DNA of 64,000 nt, from positions 186,001 through 250,000 of the forward strand of contig NZ_JAKGCT010000001.1 of NCBI RefSeq assembly GCF_022230885.1. Direction: 5' to 3'. This document shows positions 1-9,693 of this stretch, in pieces. Below the pieces are notes generated by a model. That model was given only the letters and a program-made list of their open reading frames with translations, was not told the origin of the DNA and did no database searches. This DNA comes from Paenalcaligenes niemegkensis (GTDB taxonomy: Bacteria > Pseudomonadota > Gammaproteobacteria > Burkholderiales > Burkholderiaceae_B). Position 1 is the first letter of the stretch. The number at the start of each line of letters is the position of its first letter. Made by a program: the position numbers and the translations under genes.

Positions 1-70
1 CTAACTCAAGCAGAGCATCCGACAGGCTTTCAGCCTGTTGCTCATCACAATGAAGCACCAGTTCACGCAT
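1..70 (-). CDS. prmA: Ribosomal protein L11 methyltransferase, N-terminal fragment
   Basis: Only the first 23 codons are in the window; the gene runs off the left edge. The visible start MRELVLHCDEQQAESLSDAL matches the conserved amino terminus of betaproteobacterial PrmA, the S-adenosylmethionine-dependent enzyme that trimethylates ribosomal protein L11. It lies downstream of accC on the same strand, which is the usual aroQ-accB-accC-prmA order. A strong hairpin separates it from accC, so it may have its own promoter. The assignment rests on a short stretch plus context. Confidence 0.75.
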   Translation of the reverse strand, partial: MRELVLHCDEQQAESLSDALLEL

Positions 71-86
71 GTTTAAATTCCATAAA

Positions 87-120
87 AGAAAACAGGGGAT
101 GAACCCCTGTTTTCTATTTT
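87..120 (-). terminator. Rho-independent terminator after accC
   Basis: The arms AGAAAACAGGGG (87-98) and CCCCTGTTTTCT (104-115) form a perfect 12-bp stem with a 5-nt loop. Read on the minus strand, the stem is followed by a T-rich stretch, TTTTCTTTT. It lies between the accC stop (135) and the prmA start (70), so it should end the aroQ-accBC transcript. Confidence 0.75.
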
Positions 121-134
121 AACGCCATGTCGTA

Positions 135-1480
135 TTAAGGACGCTGTGCTAATTTTTCTTCCAGGTAATGAATACTGGTTCCACCTTCGCGAAAACGTGC
201 ATCTTGCATGAGTTCCCGATGAAGCGGAATGTTTGTACTGATACCTTCAACAATCATTTCAGATAAGGCGATAGCCATACGGGCAATGGCCTGGTCCCGG
301 GTCTCGCCATAGGAAATCAGCTTGGCGATCATGGAGTCGTAGTTTGAGGGCACCGTGTAGCCTGCATAGACATGCGAGTCCATACGAATACCTGGTCCAC
401 CCGGCGTATGCCATTTAATGATCTTACCCGGGCTAGGCGTAAACTTGAAAGCATCCTCAGCATTAATGCGACACTCGATTGAGTGGCCATTAAAGCGGAT
501 ATCACGCTGGCGCAGGGTGAATTTCTCGCCTGCAGCAACCTTAATCTGCTCTTGGATCAGGTCAATGCCAGTGATCATTTCAGTGATCGTGTGTTCAACC
601 TGAATACGCGTATTCATCTCGATAAAGAAGAATTCACCGTTTTCGTAGAGGAACTCGAATGTGCCGGCCCCGCGATAACCCAGCTTGCGGCAGGCTTCAA
701 CACAACGATCGCCAATACGTTCAATCAGTTTACGCGCGATGCCGGGAGCGGGTGCTTCTTCGATGACCTTCTGGTGACGCCGCTGCATTGAGCAGTCTCG
801 CTCCCCAGCCATACCGCATTGCGCCCACCGTCGGCCATTACCTGAATTTCAATGTGACGCGGGTTTTCGAGATACTTTTCCATGTAGAGCTCGGGATTGT
901 TAAACGCTGCTTCAGCTTCTGCACGCGTGGTCGCGACAGCCGTTAACAATGCGCCTTCCGTGAAGACGACGCGCATACCGCGGCCGCCGCCTCCGCCAGA
1001 TGCTTTTACAATGACCGGATAGCCGATATCGCGTGCGATCTTGATGATCTCGTCGGGGTCATCAGGAAGTGCGCCCGCAGAGCCAGGCACGACCGGTATA
1101 CCGGCTTCGATCATGGTTTTCTTGGCTGTAACCTTGTCACCCATAAGACGGATGGTTTCTGGTCGAGGGCCAATGAAGACAAAACCACTTTTCTCTACAC
1201 GTTCAGCAAAATCAGCGTTCTCGGCTAAAAAACCATAGCCCGGATGAATGGCTTCAGCATCAGTGACTTCTGCGGCTGAAATAATGGCAGGCATGCTCAG
1301 GTAGCTGTCACGCGCGGGAGCCGGTCCGATACATACAGACTCATCAGCCAAGCGTACGTACTTGGCTTCGCGATCAGCTTCTGAGTGAACCACAACCGTC
1401 TTGATGCCCATTTCGCGACAAGCGCGTTGGATACGCAGGGCAATTTCACCCCGGTTAGCGATTAGGATCTTTTCAAACAT
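135..1480 (-). CDS. accC: Acetyl-CoA carboxylase, biotin carboxylase subunit (frameshifted)
   Basis: AccC carboxylates biotin on AccB using ATP and bicarbonate, the first step of malonyl-CoA and fatty-acid synthesis. The N-terminal part begins [17 protein letters not shown] and has the glycine-rich ATP-grasp loop [12 protein letters not shown]. The C-terminal part has the [14 protein letters not shown] active-site segment and ends at KLAQRP. The two parts are in different frames. The join is a CCCC run at 803-806 (GGGG on the coding strand), where one extra G restores [16 protein letters not shown] and a protein of about 448 residues, the family length. The gene is essential and otherwise clean, so sequencing error is the likely cause. 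It follows accB by 4 nt. Confidence 0.93.
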
Positions 1481-1484
1481 GAAA

Positions 1485-1934
1485 TTAGCCGATCACAAAT
1501 AAAGGTTGACCAAACTCGACAGGCTCGCCGTTTTCGATCAGAATTTCTTTAACAATACCCGACTTGTCTGCTTCAATTTCGTTGAGCAGTTTCATCGCTT
1601 CGATAATGCACAGGGCATCGCCTTCTTTGACCGCTTGGCCAACTTCGACAAAAGGCGCCGCGCCGGGGTTAGGCGCACGGTAGAAAGTACCGACCATAGG
1701 GGCTTTAACAGCGTGCCCTGCAGGAGCAACGGGAGCCGCTGGCGCCGCATCGGCTACCGGAGCTGCCGATGGAGCGGCCGCGACCGGCTGAGGCGCTGCT
1801 GCATAAACCATTTGTTGCGGCTCTGGAGAGGACTTAACAATCCGAACCTTACCATCCCCTTCAGTGACTTCGAGTTCGGAAATGTCGGACTCTGCTACCA
1901 GGTCGATAAGGGTTTTAAGTTTTCTGAGATCCAT
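1485..1934 (-). CDS. accB: Biotin carboxyl carrier protein of acetyl-CoA carboxylase
   Basis: AccB carries biotin between the biotin carboxylase (AccC) and the carboxyltransferase. The 149-residue protein has an N-terminal [13 protein letters not shown] segment, a long Ala/Pro-rich flexible linker (about residues 45-80) and a C-terminal biotinyl domain. The biotinylated lysine is in the [11 protein letters not shown] motif. The reading frame extends ten codons further upstream, but the ATG at 1934 has a good AGGA ribosome site and matches the family start. It is the middle gene of aroQ-accB-accC, with only 4 nt to accC, which fits the need for matched amounts of the two subunits. Confidence 0.95.
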   Translation of the reverse strand: MDLRKLKTLIDLVAESDISELEVTEGDGKVRIVKSSPEPQQMVYAAAPQPVAAAPSAAPVADAAPAAPVAPAGHAVKAPMVGTFYRAPNPGAAPFVEVGQAVKEGDALCIIEAMKLLNEIEADKSGIVKEILIENGEPVEFGQPLFVIG

Positions 1935-2019
1935 GCATGCTTCCTGCCGCACCGCTCCAATCAAGATATCGAGTCGGTGCTATAAAGAAATTGGTCAAAT
2001 TGGAAAGGTATTGCAAAGC

Positions 2020-2454
2020 CTACTGTGCAAGTGCAAAGCGCAACGCCGCTTCGTAACCATAAGCACCCAGACCCACAATAACGCCCTTTGCTATCGCCGA
2101 CAAATAAGAGTGATGACGAAAGGTTTCCCGCTGATATACATTTGAAAGGTGTACTTCGACGAAAGGTATACGTACCGCTGCCAATGCATCACGGATCGCC
2201 ACACTCGTATGAGTATAGGCACCCGCGTTAATAATGATGTAGTCGGTATTGTCGCGAGCTGAAGCTTGAATTCGATCGACAAGCTCGCCTTCGTGATTGC
2301 TTTGATAGGCCAGGCACTGTGCACCCGACGCCGATGCCACGACCTGTAAATGCTCGTTGATATCCGCCAGCGTCTGATGTCCATAGACATCAGGCTCGCG
2401 CGTACCGAGCAAATTCAGGTTAGGGCCATGCAGCACCAGTATGTTTTGCGCCAT
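2020..2454 (-). CDS. aroQ: Type II 3-dehydroquinate dehydratase
   Basis: AroQ converts 3-dehydroquinate to 3-dehydroshikimate in the shikimate pathway. The 144-residue protein has the normal type II length. It shows the N-terminal [16 protein letters not shown] motif with the catalytic tyrosine, [16 protein letters not shown], and the [12 protein letters not shown] segment with the HHSYLS histidines. It is first in the aroQ-accB-accC operon, 85 nt upstream of accB. A second shikimate gene, aroE, lies at 8048-8896 but in another transcription unit. Confidence 0.96.
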   Translation of the reverse strand: MAQNILVLHGPNLNLLGTREPDVYGHQTLADINEHLQVVASASGAQCLAYQSNHEGELVDRIQASARDNTDYIIINAGAYTHTSVAIRDALAAVRIPFVEVHLSNVYQRETFRHHSYLSAIAKGVIVGLGAYGYEAALRFALAQ

Positions 2455-2622
2455 GTTTATGTATTTCGTGAAGACAGACCGCCTTTTTACGCCAAAAAAC
2501 GGCTGTTGTCTATAAAAGCCACTTTAGAAAGGTCATTGAGTTTCGCACATATTCGGTACGATTAGCCATATTTAAGCCTTGATTAGCTGCTAATAACAAG
2601 CACCAGGCGTGAGACTAAGGCT

Positions 2623-3126
2623 TCACAGCGAAGACAATTTCGCCTGGAGATCGTCAGCACTAATCTGCCCCAGGATTCGATGCACTATTCGCCCGTTGCG
2701 ATTAAAAACCACCGTAAAAGGCAAACCACCTTTTTTATTTCCCAGATTTCGCATGTGCTCCACCCCCGCATGGCCCGCAATCAATACCGGGTACTGCACG
2801 GGTACTTTTTTCAAAAATTTCTCGACATTGCGAGACGTATCTACAGCTAGTCCTAAAAAACCAATCTCTGGAAACTGCTGGCTTAATACGTCAAGATCGG
2901 GCATTTCTTCTACACACGGAGCACACCATGTAGCCCAAAAGTTCAGCACAACTGGCTTACCCAAGTAAGATGACAGAGGCTGCTCGTCACCGGCAAGGTC
3001 TTTGAAAGACAGTCCAAAAAAAGGATCGGCTGGCAAAAAGCTCGCACTGGAAATTGGTGTAAAGCCAGAAACGCCCAGCACGAATGCGGTGCTGAGGCCC
3101 TGACGCAAGAAACTGCGGCGACTCAT
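2623..3126 (-). CDS. TlpA-like thioredoxin-fold protein with twin-arginine signal
   Basis: The 167-residue protein has a thioredoxin fold with the active-site motif WATWCAPCVEEMP (WCxPC), and the cis-proline segment GLPFTVVF. This is typical of TlpA/ResA proteins that handle disulfides outside the cytoplasm. The N terminus SRRSFLRQGLSTAFVLG is a twin-arginine signal, implying export in folded form. The frame opens seven codons earlier at 3147, but the ATG at 3126 sets the RR motif at the usual distance. It is divergent from mpl. Its substrates cannot be told from the sequence. Confidence 0.85.
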   Translation of the reverse strand: MSRRSFLRQGLSTAFVLGVSGFTPISSASFLPADPFFGLSFKDLAGDEQPLSSYLGKPVVLNFWATWCAPCVEEMPDLDVLSQQFPEIGFLGLAVDTSRNVEKFLKKVPVQYPVLIAGHAGVEHMRNLGNKKGGLPFTVVFNRNGRIVHRILGQISADDLQAKLSSL

Positions 3127-3232
3127 ACTTCGACCCGAAAAAAACATAGTTGGTGCATCATAGCATCGCTATTAATAGCCCTTTTTACGCCTTAGCTAAA
3201 TATCTGACTAAAATGGCTGCCGGAGGATTGTC

Positions 3233-4606
3233 ATGCACATACATATATTAGGCATCTGCGGCACATTTATGGGCGGTCTCGCCGTAATTGCACGTTCGGC
3301 AGGTTTAACGGTTACAGGTTGCGATGCGGGGGTGTATCCGCCCATGAGCACTCAGCTTGAGGAACAAGGCATCACTCTTATAGAGGGCTTTGACGCAGAG
3401 CAGGTTTCACTACAGCCTGATTTATTTGTGGTAGGGAATGTTGTATCGCGTGGAAATCCCCTGATGGAAGAAATCCTGCGCCAGGGCCTGCCCTATATTT
3501 CGGGACCGCAATGGTTGGGTGAACATATTTTGCAGGGTCAGCATGTGATTGCGGTGGCGGGAACTCACGGTAAAACCACCACCAGCTCAATGCTGGCCTG
3601 GATTCTGGAATACGCAGGCTTAAAACCAAACTTCCTGATCGGTGGAATTGCCCCGGACCTGGGCTTGTCTGCCCGCTATGATCCTGCTCAAAAACTATTT
3701 GTTATTGAAGCCGACGAGTACGATACGGCGTTTTTTGACAAGCGCTCGAAGTTTGTACACTATCGGCCTCGTACCGCCATACTGAACAACCTCGAATTTG
3801 ATCATGCCGATATCTTTACTGATTTGGCTGCCATCCAGACCCAGTTTCACCATTTGGTACGCACCATCCCCGACACTGGCCGCATTATCAAGCCCAGCGA
3901 TGACCCCAACATTGATAGCGCACTGGCGCAAGGCTGCTGGACACCAACGGTCAGTGTGGGCCCTGACGGTGACTGGCAAGCGGTTGAATCCGAAGCCGGG
4001 ACGCTCCAAGTTATGCACGCCAGGAAAACCGTTGCTACCATAGCGTGGAACTTAAGCGGTACTCACAATACTCATAATGCACTAGCGGCGCTCGCAGCAG
4101 CGGATGTGTTCGGCGTCTCCGCGGCTGTGGCGTGTGACGCCCTTTCGAACTTCAAGGGCATCAAGCGCCGCATGGAGTTACGCGGCGAGGCTGCGGGTGT
4201 TAAGGTGTACGACGATTTCGCCCACCACCCTACCGCCATCGCCCTTACATTAGAGGGTGTACGCAAACGCATAGGCAGCAAGCGTATCCTGGCAGTCCTT
4301 GAGCCGCGCTCTAATACAATGAAGCTGGGTGCCATGGCCAAACGGCTGCCCGAGGCCCTGAGTGAGGCTGATTTGTGTTTTTGCTTTGGTGAGCAGGAAG
4401 GCAAGCATGCCTTAGGCTGGGATGCCGCTGAGGTACTCGCGCCTATGGGAGACAGGGCAACAGCTTGGCATGATCTGGATGCCATGGTGAGTGCGATCGT
4501 CGCACAGGCCCAACAGGGTGACCACATCATCGTAATGAGTAATGGCAGCTTTGGCGGTGTTCACCTAAAGTTATTGGATGCGTTGGCAACAACTGCCACG
4601 TTATAA
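3233..4606 (+). CDS. mpl: UDP-N-acetylmuramate:tripeptide ligase (murein recycling)
   Basis: Mpl attaches recycled L-Ala-gamma-D-Glu-meso-DAP to UDP-MurNAc, returning old cell-wall peptide to peptidoglycan synthesis. The 457-residue protein has the Mur-ligase layout: an N-terminal Rossmann-like domain (MHIHILGICGTFMGGLA), the central ATP site GTHGKTTTSSMLAW, the metal-binding region around VIEADEYDTAFFDKRSKF, and the C-terminal DDFAHHPTAI motif. EADEYDTAFFDKRSKF distinguishes Mpl from MurC. The esterase gene follows by 12 nt. Confidence 0.95.
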   Translation: MHIHILGICGTFMGGLAVIARSAGLTVTGCDAGVYPPMSTQLEEQGITLIEGFDAEQVSLQPDLFVVGNVVSRGNPLMEEILRQGLPYISGPQWLGEHILQGQHVIAVAGTHGKTTTSSMLAWILEYAGLKPNFLIGGIAPDLGLSARYDPAQKLFVIEADEYDTAFFDKRSKFVHYRPRTAILNNLEFDHADIFTDLAAIQTQFHHLVRTIPDTGRIIKPSDDPNIDSALAQGCWTPTVSVGPDGDWQAVESEAGTLQVMHARKTVATIAWNLSGTHNTHNALAALAAADVFGVSAAVACDALSNFKGIKRRMELRGEAAGVKVYDDFAHHPTAIALTLEGVRKRIGSKRILAVLEPRSNTMKLGAMAKRLPEALSEADLCFCFGEQEGKHALGWDAAEVLAPMGDRATAWHDLDAMVSAIVAQAQQGDHIIVMSNGSFGGVHLKLLDALATTATL

Positions 4607-4618
4607 AATGGCTATTCT

Positions 4619-5221
4619 ATGATTTTATACTTGCACGGCTTTCGCTCTTCTCCCGCTTCATACAAGGCCCGATCGCTGGCGGCAGCTTTCCAGGGCCTGG
4701 GGCTTGAGCACGAGTGGGTATGTCCGCAATTGCCTGCCAGCCCTGCAGAGTCCATTGCTTTATGCCAGCAGCTAATTACCCGGCATCAGCGCCATAATGC
4801 TCAGTCAGAGCTCATACTGATCGGCTCGTCGCTCGGTGGCTACTATGCCAATTTTTTGGCGGAACACTATCAGGCGCGCTGCGTTTTACTAAACCCTGTC
4901 GTGTATGCCGCTCGCGACCTTATGCAACATGTTGGCGAACACGAGCATTACCACAGCGACACGCCTTTTTATTTTCTCAACTATTACCTTGACGAACTGG
5001 CTGCCCTGGCCACACCCAGACCCGCCGATCCGCAACGCTACTACCTGTTGGCTTGCACCGGCGACGAAGTCCTAGACTGGGAAGAAATGGCTACCTGGTA
5101 TGAAGGCAGCCAAGGACGAATTATCGAGGGTGGCGATCACAGCATTTCTGATTTCGCCTCTTTTCAACCAGAAATCATCGACTTTGTGCTAGGTGCCAAG
5201 GGCGCGCACAACTCACGCTAA
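4619..5221 (+). CDS. YqiA/YcfP-family alpha/beta-hydrolase
   Basis: This is a 200-residue single-domain alpha/beta hydrolase of the YqiA family, small cytoplasmic esterases of uncertain natural substrate. It opens with MILYLHGFRSSP, the oxyanion-hole strand. The nucleophile serine is in LIGSSLGGYYANFLAE, and the likely acid and base are in CTGDEVLDWEEM and GGDHSISDF. It lies 12 nt after mpl and just upstream of the ribonuclease gene, probably in one transcript. The reaction is inferred from the catalytic triad only. Confidence 0.88.
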   Translation: MILYLHGFRSSPASYKARSLAAAFQGLGLEHEWVCPQLPASPAESIALCQQLITRHQRHNAQSELILIGSSLGGYYANFLAEHYQARCVLLNPVVYAARDLMQHVGEHEHYHSDTPFYFLNYYLDELAALATPRPADPQRYYLLACTGDEVLDWEEMATWYEGSQGRIIEGGDHSISDFASFQPEIIDFVLGAKGAHNSR

Positions 5222-5279
5222 GCAGAACACTCCACCGGCAGGGCTGTATACCGCCTAGCCGGAACCCTATGGGAACTTT

Positions 5280-7173
5280 ATGTACGTCCTCTTCGAAGAC
5301 AGCGGTAAATTTAAAGCCGAAAAAATATTCTCTGACTCAGACAGCACCATGCAGGTTGAGTCAGCCAGTGGCAAACGCAGCAAAATCAAGAAGAACACCG
5401 TATTTTTCGAGTTTGAGCAGCCCGAACCTGCCCAGCTTCTGGAAAAGGCAGAAGAGCTGGCTCAAACGCTGGATATCGACTTCTTATGGGAATGCGCTCC
5501 TCAAGACGAATTCCAGGCAACCGAATTTGCTGCCGACTACTTCGGCCATGCACCTAATGCAGTAGAAAAAACCGGCGTCATTTTTGCGCTGCATGCTGCG
5601 CCCGCTTATTTCCATCGTCGCGGCCGGGGCTTGTATCGCCCTGCCCCTCCTGAGATATTACAGGCGGCACTTGCTGCGATAGAAAAAAACGCCTGCAAGA
5701 GCTCAAGCAACAGACATGGACACAAGCCATGCTGGATGGCGAGCTTCCTGCAGAAATTGCAGCGGTTGCCGACACTCTTTTAATATCGCCAGATAAGAAC
5801 ACCCTGGAGTGGAAGGCCTTTGACTCCGCCGTTACCCAGTCTGGTCTCAGCCCTGAAAAACTTTTGCTCAAGCTAAACGCCTGGTCAAGTCCCCTGGCCC
5901 TGCATCGCCACCGTTTTCTGTCCCAGTACTTTCCGCGGGGCATCGATTTCCCCCTGTCTCCCTGGAAGAGTATGGCAGCGATCTGCCCTTGGCCGATGTC
6001 GCAGCCTATTCAGTAGACGACGCCAGCACCATCGAAATCGACGATGCATTATCTGTGTCCATGCTCGACGAAGATCGAGTTCGCGTTGGCATACACATAG
6101 CCACACCCGGCCTTGCCGTCCAGCGCGATAATGAGTTCGACGAACTGGCGCGCAAACGCATGTCCACCGTGTACATGCCCGGCCAAAAAATCCCCATGCT
6201 GCCCCACGAGTTCGTTGAGCGCTTTTCATTGGTTGAGGGCAAGGAGCGCCCGGCCTTATCGTTATATGTTGAAGGTAGCCTAAGCACAGGTGAGATCTTC
6301 AGCACCGTGACCAGGCTTGAACGCATCAACGTAGTTAAAAATATTGTTCAATGCGAACTTGACCCTTTTGTCACCATAGAATCGCTCGAAGACGCTTCCG
6401 TCGATCTACCTTATGCAGAGTGGTTGCGTCCCCTGTGGCAATTCTCCAGAAAGCTGGCCGAAAAACGCGAAGAGGTTCGTGGCAAGCCCGAATACAACAA
6501 CCGTGTTGAATACGCCTTTGAGCTACAAGGCCCGGCAGATGACCCCGATAGCGTGCTGAATCTGATTCCACGTGTACGCAATGCTCCACTGGGGCTGCTG
6601 ACGGCTGAGTATATGATTTTGGCCAATAGCTCTTGGGGCGGTCTTTTGGCACAGCACGGGGTTCCAGGCATCTACCGCTCGCAGCAAGCCATGCGTACTC
6701 GTATGTCCACGCACCCTGCGCCCCATGAAAGTATTGGCGTACCGCAATATTCATGGTCTACCTCGCCGTTGCGCCGCTATGTCGATCTGGTCAACCAATG
6801 GCAAATCATCGCCGCGGCCGAGCATGGTGTGTCTGCCCGCCTGGTGGCGCCCTTTAAGCCTAAAGACGCCGATCTGTATGCCATTATCGGTGCCTTCGAC
6901 GCCCAGTATTCCGCCTGGAACGATTTTCAAAACACCATAGAACGATACTGGTGCCTACGCTGGCTACAACAACAGAACATTAGCCGCGTTGAAGCCACCG
7001 TCATCAAGGAAGATCTGGTGCGCTTTAATAATGCGCCGCTGGTTACGCGCGTGGGCGGAATGGGTGAATTACCGCGAGGACAAGTCGTGCTTCTGGACAT
7101 ACTGGGCATGGACGAACTCAGTCTGGACATCGACTGCCGTCTCCACGAGGTAGTCGAGACACCCGTTTCCTGA
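5280..7173 (+). CDS. RNB-domain (RNase II-type) ribonuclease, two frameshifts
   Basis: This is an exoribonuclease of the RNase II/R superfamily, expected to degrade RNA from the 3' end. The catalytic RNB domain starts near YSVDDASTIEIDDALSV, which carries the metal-binding aspartates. Downstream are MPHEFVERFSL-like core segments and SPLRRYVDLVNQWQI. The reading frame is broken twice. An A run at 5683-5689 needs one more A, giving IEKKRLQELKQQ. A C run at 5950-5954 needs one more C, giving GIDFPPVSLEEYG. Repaired, it codes for about 631 residues. The N-terminal 300 residues lack clear family landmarks. The TonB-like gene follows by 2 nt. Confidence 0.85.
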
Positions 7174-7175
7174 TC

Positions 7176-8051
7176 ATGCTGACTCTGCCCTCTTCATCCT
7201 GGTTCCGCCGCCAACGCGACTACTTGTGGTGGGCAGTAGCCATTTCAGCGGCGCTTCATGCCGGTGTTGCCTGGTGGTGGCCCACAGCAACGTCTACGCC
7301 CGATCAGAACGCCTCCGTTGATGTCGCCCTGCTTAATTTCAGCACCGAGTCAGCGCCTCTCCAGGCCCGGCTACTGGCGCAATGGCAAGCGGATGGCGGA
7401 GGCGAAGATACCCAGGGCCTACGAAGCTCCCCGGTTCCGGCTACAGATATGCCCACACCAGATCAATTGGTATTGATCGCGTTGCAAAAACGACAGGTAC
7501 AACTTGAGCAGCAGCAACAGCAATTGCTCCACCAGCTGGAGTCAGAGTGGGACACCCGGCCCCATCAGCAGGCGGTTGAAGAGCACAATGAACACTCGCA
7601 GGATCAGCAAGAAGACTGGCAATTAGCACAGACTCCCTCCACCCAGCACTCGCTGCATGCATTACGCTCGTCAATTCAACGGTATAACCAGCAACCTCGC
7701 TATATATTTGAAGGTCCTTCGGCACATCAATCCCCGGCAGCCAGCTACATCGAGAGCTGGCGAGCCAAAATTGAAGCGCTGGGAACCGAGCTCTATCCTG
7801 AGCAAGCACGAGGCCGACGCTCCGGTACCGTGCAATTGACGGTATATATACGCCATGACGGATCTCTTGAAAAAATCGCTATTCATCAAGGCGCTGAAGA
7901 CCCCTTGTTTACAATAACTGCCCAACGTGTTGTCAATCTTGCGGCGCCTTTTGCTCCTTTTCCACCAGAACTTGCCAAACAAGGTGATGTGCTCGCGATC
8001 ACGCGCACCTGGAACTTTAATCAGCAATTGTTAATTACCGAATCACCATGA
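7176..8051 (+). CDS. TonB-like periplasm-spanning protein
   Basis: The 291-residue protein has one N-terminal membrane anchor (about residues 17-36, AVAISAALHAGVAWWW). A long Gln/Glu-rich segment (about 105-160) is probably helical or coiled. The C-terminal domain is of TonB type, with YPEQARGRRSGTVQLTVYI, GSLEKIAI and AFAPFP-like features. TonB proteins couple inner-membrane energy to outer-membrane transporters, but no exbB/exbD is beside it. Its place between a ribonuclease gene and aroE gives no substrate clue. It overlaps aroE by 4 nt (ATGA). Confidence 0.78.
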   Translation: MLTLPSSSWFRRQRDYLWWAVAISAALHAGVAWWWPTATSTPDQNASVDVALLNFSTESAPLQARLLAQWQADGGGEDTQGLRSSPVPATDMPTPDQLVLIALQKRQVQLEQQQQQLLHQLESEWDTRPHQQAVEEHNEHSQDQQEDWQLAQTPSTQHSLHALRSSIQRYNQQPRYIFEGPSAHQSPAASYIESWRAKIEALGTELYPEQARGRRSGTVQLTVYIRHDGSLEKIAIHQGAEDPLFTITAQRVVNLAAPFAPFPPELAKQGDVLAITRTWNFNQQLLITESP

Positions 8052-8896
8052 GTACCTCGCAAAAACGATACGCCGTTATAGGCAACCCCATTTCGCATAG
8101 TCGTTCGCCTTCCATCCACCAAGCCTTTGCCAGGCAGTGCGGCATCAACTTAGTGTATGAGCGGATTCTGGCACCTGTGGATGCCTTCACTACCTATGCT
8201 GAGCGATTCTTTGAACAAGGAGGCCTGGGGCTAAATGTCACTGTGCCATTCAAGGAGGATGCCTACCACCTGGCCCGGTCGAATCTTTCGGCGCGCGCTC
8301 AACTGGCTGCTGCCGTCAATACCCTGTGGGTCGATGACGGTGTCATTCATGGATGCAATAGCGATGGTATGGGGCTGCTCAGTGATTTATTGCGGCTGGG
8401 CTTTAACCCGGAGAAAAGCCGCGTGCTCATGGTCGGGGCAGGTGGCGCCGCTCGCGGCTGCCTGCTTCCCGTGCTGGAGGCGCAATGCAAAGAACTACGT
8501 GTACTCAATCGCACTCCTGAACGGGCGAGGCTCCTGGTGGCCGACTTATTGGCTTTCCGGCCTGAATATCGCTCGCGACTTAGCGCAGGCTCACTCAATG
8601 ACCTGGATGGTGTATGGGACATTGTCATCAATGCCACCTCTGCCAGTCTTTCAAGCCAGGCTCCTTCATTGGAAGGGCTGCAGTTTAGCGAACGCTCGCT
8701 CGCTTATGACATGGTCTATGGCTCCGAACCCACTGCTTTTATGACACAGAGCCGTGCTTTGGGGGCAGGCTGCCAGGCTGACGGGCTGGGCATGCTGGTG
8801 GGGCAGGCAGCCATCAGTTTCCAAATATGGCATGGTGTACTTCCGGAAACCGATGCGGTCCTCGATGAGCTAAGGAACGTCTTAAAGGTCAGCTAA
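8048..8896 (+). CDS. aroE: Shikimate dehydrogenase
   Basis: AroE reduces 3-dehydroshikimate to shikimate with NADPH. The 282-residue protein has the substrate-binding N terminus YAVIGNPISHSRSPSIHQAF, the catalytic lysine in LNVTVPFKEDAY, the NADP-binding glycine loop MVGAGGAARGCLLPVL, the NRTPERA basic patch, and the C-terminal DGLGMLVGQAA segment. Its start overlaps the end of the TonB-like gene and its stop overlaps the mtgA start by one base, so translation is probably coupled along this run. Confidence 0.95.
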   Translation: MSTSQKRYAVIGNPISHSRSPSIHQAFARQCGINLVYERILAPVDAFTTYAERFFEQGGLGLNVTVPFKEDAYHLARSNLSARAQLAAAVNTLWVDDGVIHGCNSDGMGLLSDLLRLGFNPEKSRVLMVGAGGAARGCLLPVLEAQCKELRVLNRTPERARLLVADLLAFRPEYRSRLSAGSLNDLDGVWDIVINATSASLSSQAPSLEGLQFSERSLAYDMVYGSEPTAFMTQSRALGAGCQADGLGMLVGQAAISFQIWHGVLPETDAVLDELRNVLKVS

Positions 8897-9625
8897 TGGT
8901 ACAGGCCCTACCCTCTCGACGCGTAAACAGGCGTAAAGTTGTAGCTGTATTAATCCTGTTTCCCTTAATACTTCTGCTGTTATACCAACTGATGTTATTT
9001 GTAATGGTGTGCTGGTATAGCGTGCAGAACCCGCGATCAAGTGCTTTTATGCGTCACGCTATCGCAGAACTTCGGGCAGAAGACCCCAAAGCCGCCATCC
9101 GGCATAAGTGGGTAGACTATGAGCACATCAGCAATCATCTGAAACGGGCTGTCATCGCGTCAGAAGACGCGAACTTTATGATGCACACAGGCGTCGAGTG
9201 GGAAGCTATACGACAGGCACTGGCGTACAACCGCAAGCAGGCAGGTCAGGGTTCGGCTCGCCGGCGTGGCGGATCAACCATTACCCAGCAATTGGCAAAA
9301 AATCTGTTTCTTTCAGAGTCGCGAAGCTATTTCCGCAAAGGCCAGGAGCTGGCACTTACCTACATGATTGAATCCGTCATGAGCAAAGAGCGTATTCTTG
9401 AACTGTACCTGAACGTGGCTCAGTGGGGGAAACCCCTTTGGCGCAGAAGCCGCAGCACGCCATTACTTTAAGGTCAGTGCAGGGCAGCTAAGTACGCGGC
9501 AGGCGGCTAATCTGGCAGCGATGCTTCCAAACCCTACTTTTTATGATAAAAACCGATCAACCTCGTACTTACGCTCCCGTACCTCTACAATTCAGCAACG
9601 GATGCGCCAGGTCGCTATACCCTAA
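8896..9625 (+). CDS. mtgA: Monofunctional peptidoglycan glycosyltransferase (frameshifted)
   Basis: MtgA polymerises lipid II into glycan strands at the inner membrane. It has one N-terminal transmembrane helix (about residues 14-36) and the GT51 motifs: the catalytic glutamate in VIASEDANFMMHTGVEW, then RGGSTITQQLAKNLFLS, and ERILELYLNVAQWG. The frame breaks at 9425-9436, a GGGGG-AAA-CCCC stretch. Adding one G and one C gives WGETPFGAEAAARHYFK and restores the conserved spacing; deleting one base would also restore the frame. The product would be about 243 residues, ending at RQVAIP. The stop at 9623-9625 was read in the shifted frame. Confidence 0.88.
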
Positions 9626-9693
9626 CGTTTTTATCGCCTAACCCTGTTATGCGTTAATTTTTCAAGAACTCTGCTTACGTACTGCTTTATCTT

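Noticed and set aside
1506..1985. 159-codon plus-strand open frame opposite accB
   Set aside because: Shadow of accB's Ala/Pro-rich coding sequence; no family features and no ribosome site.
4072..4530. 152-codon minus-strand frame inside mpl
   Set aside because: Antisense to a clearly real gene, low-complexity Ala/Ser composition.
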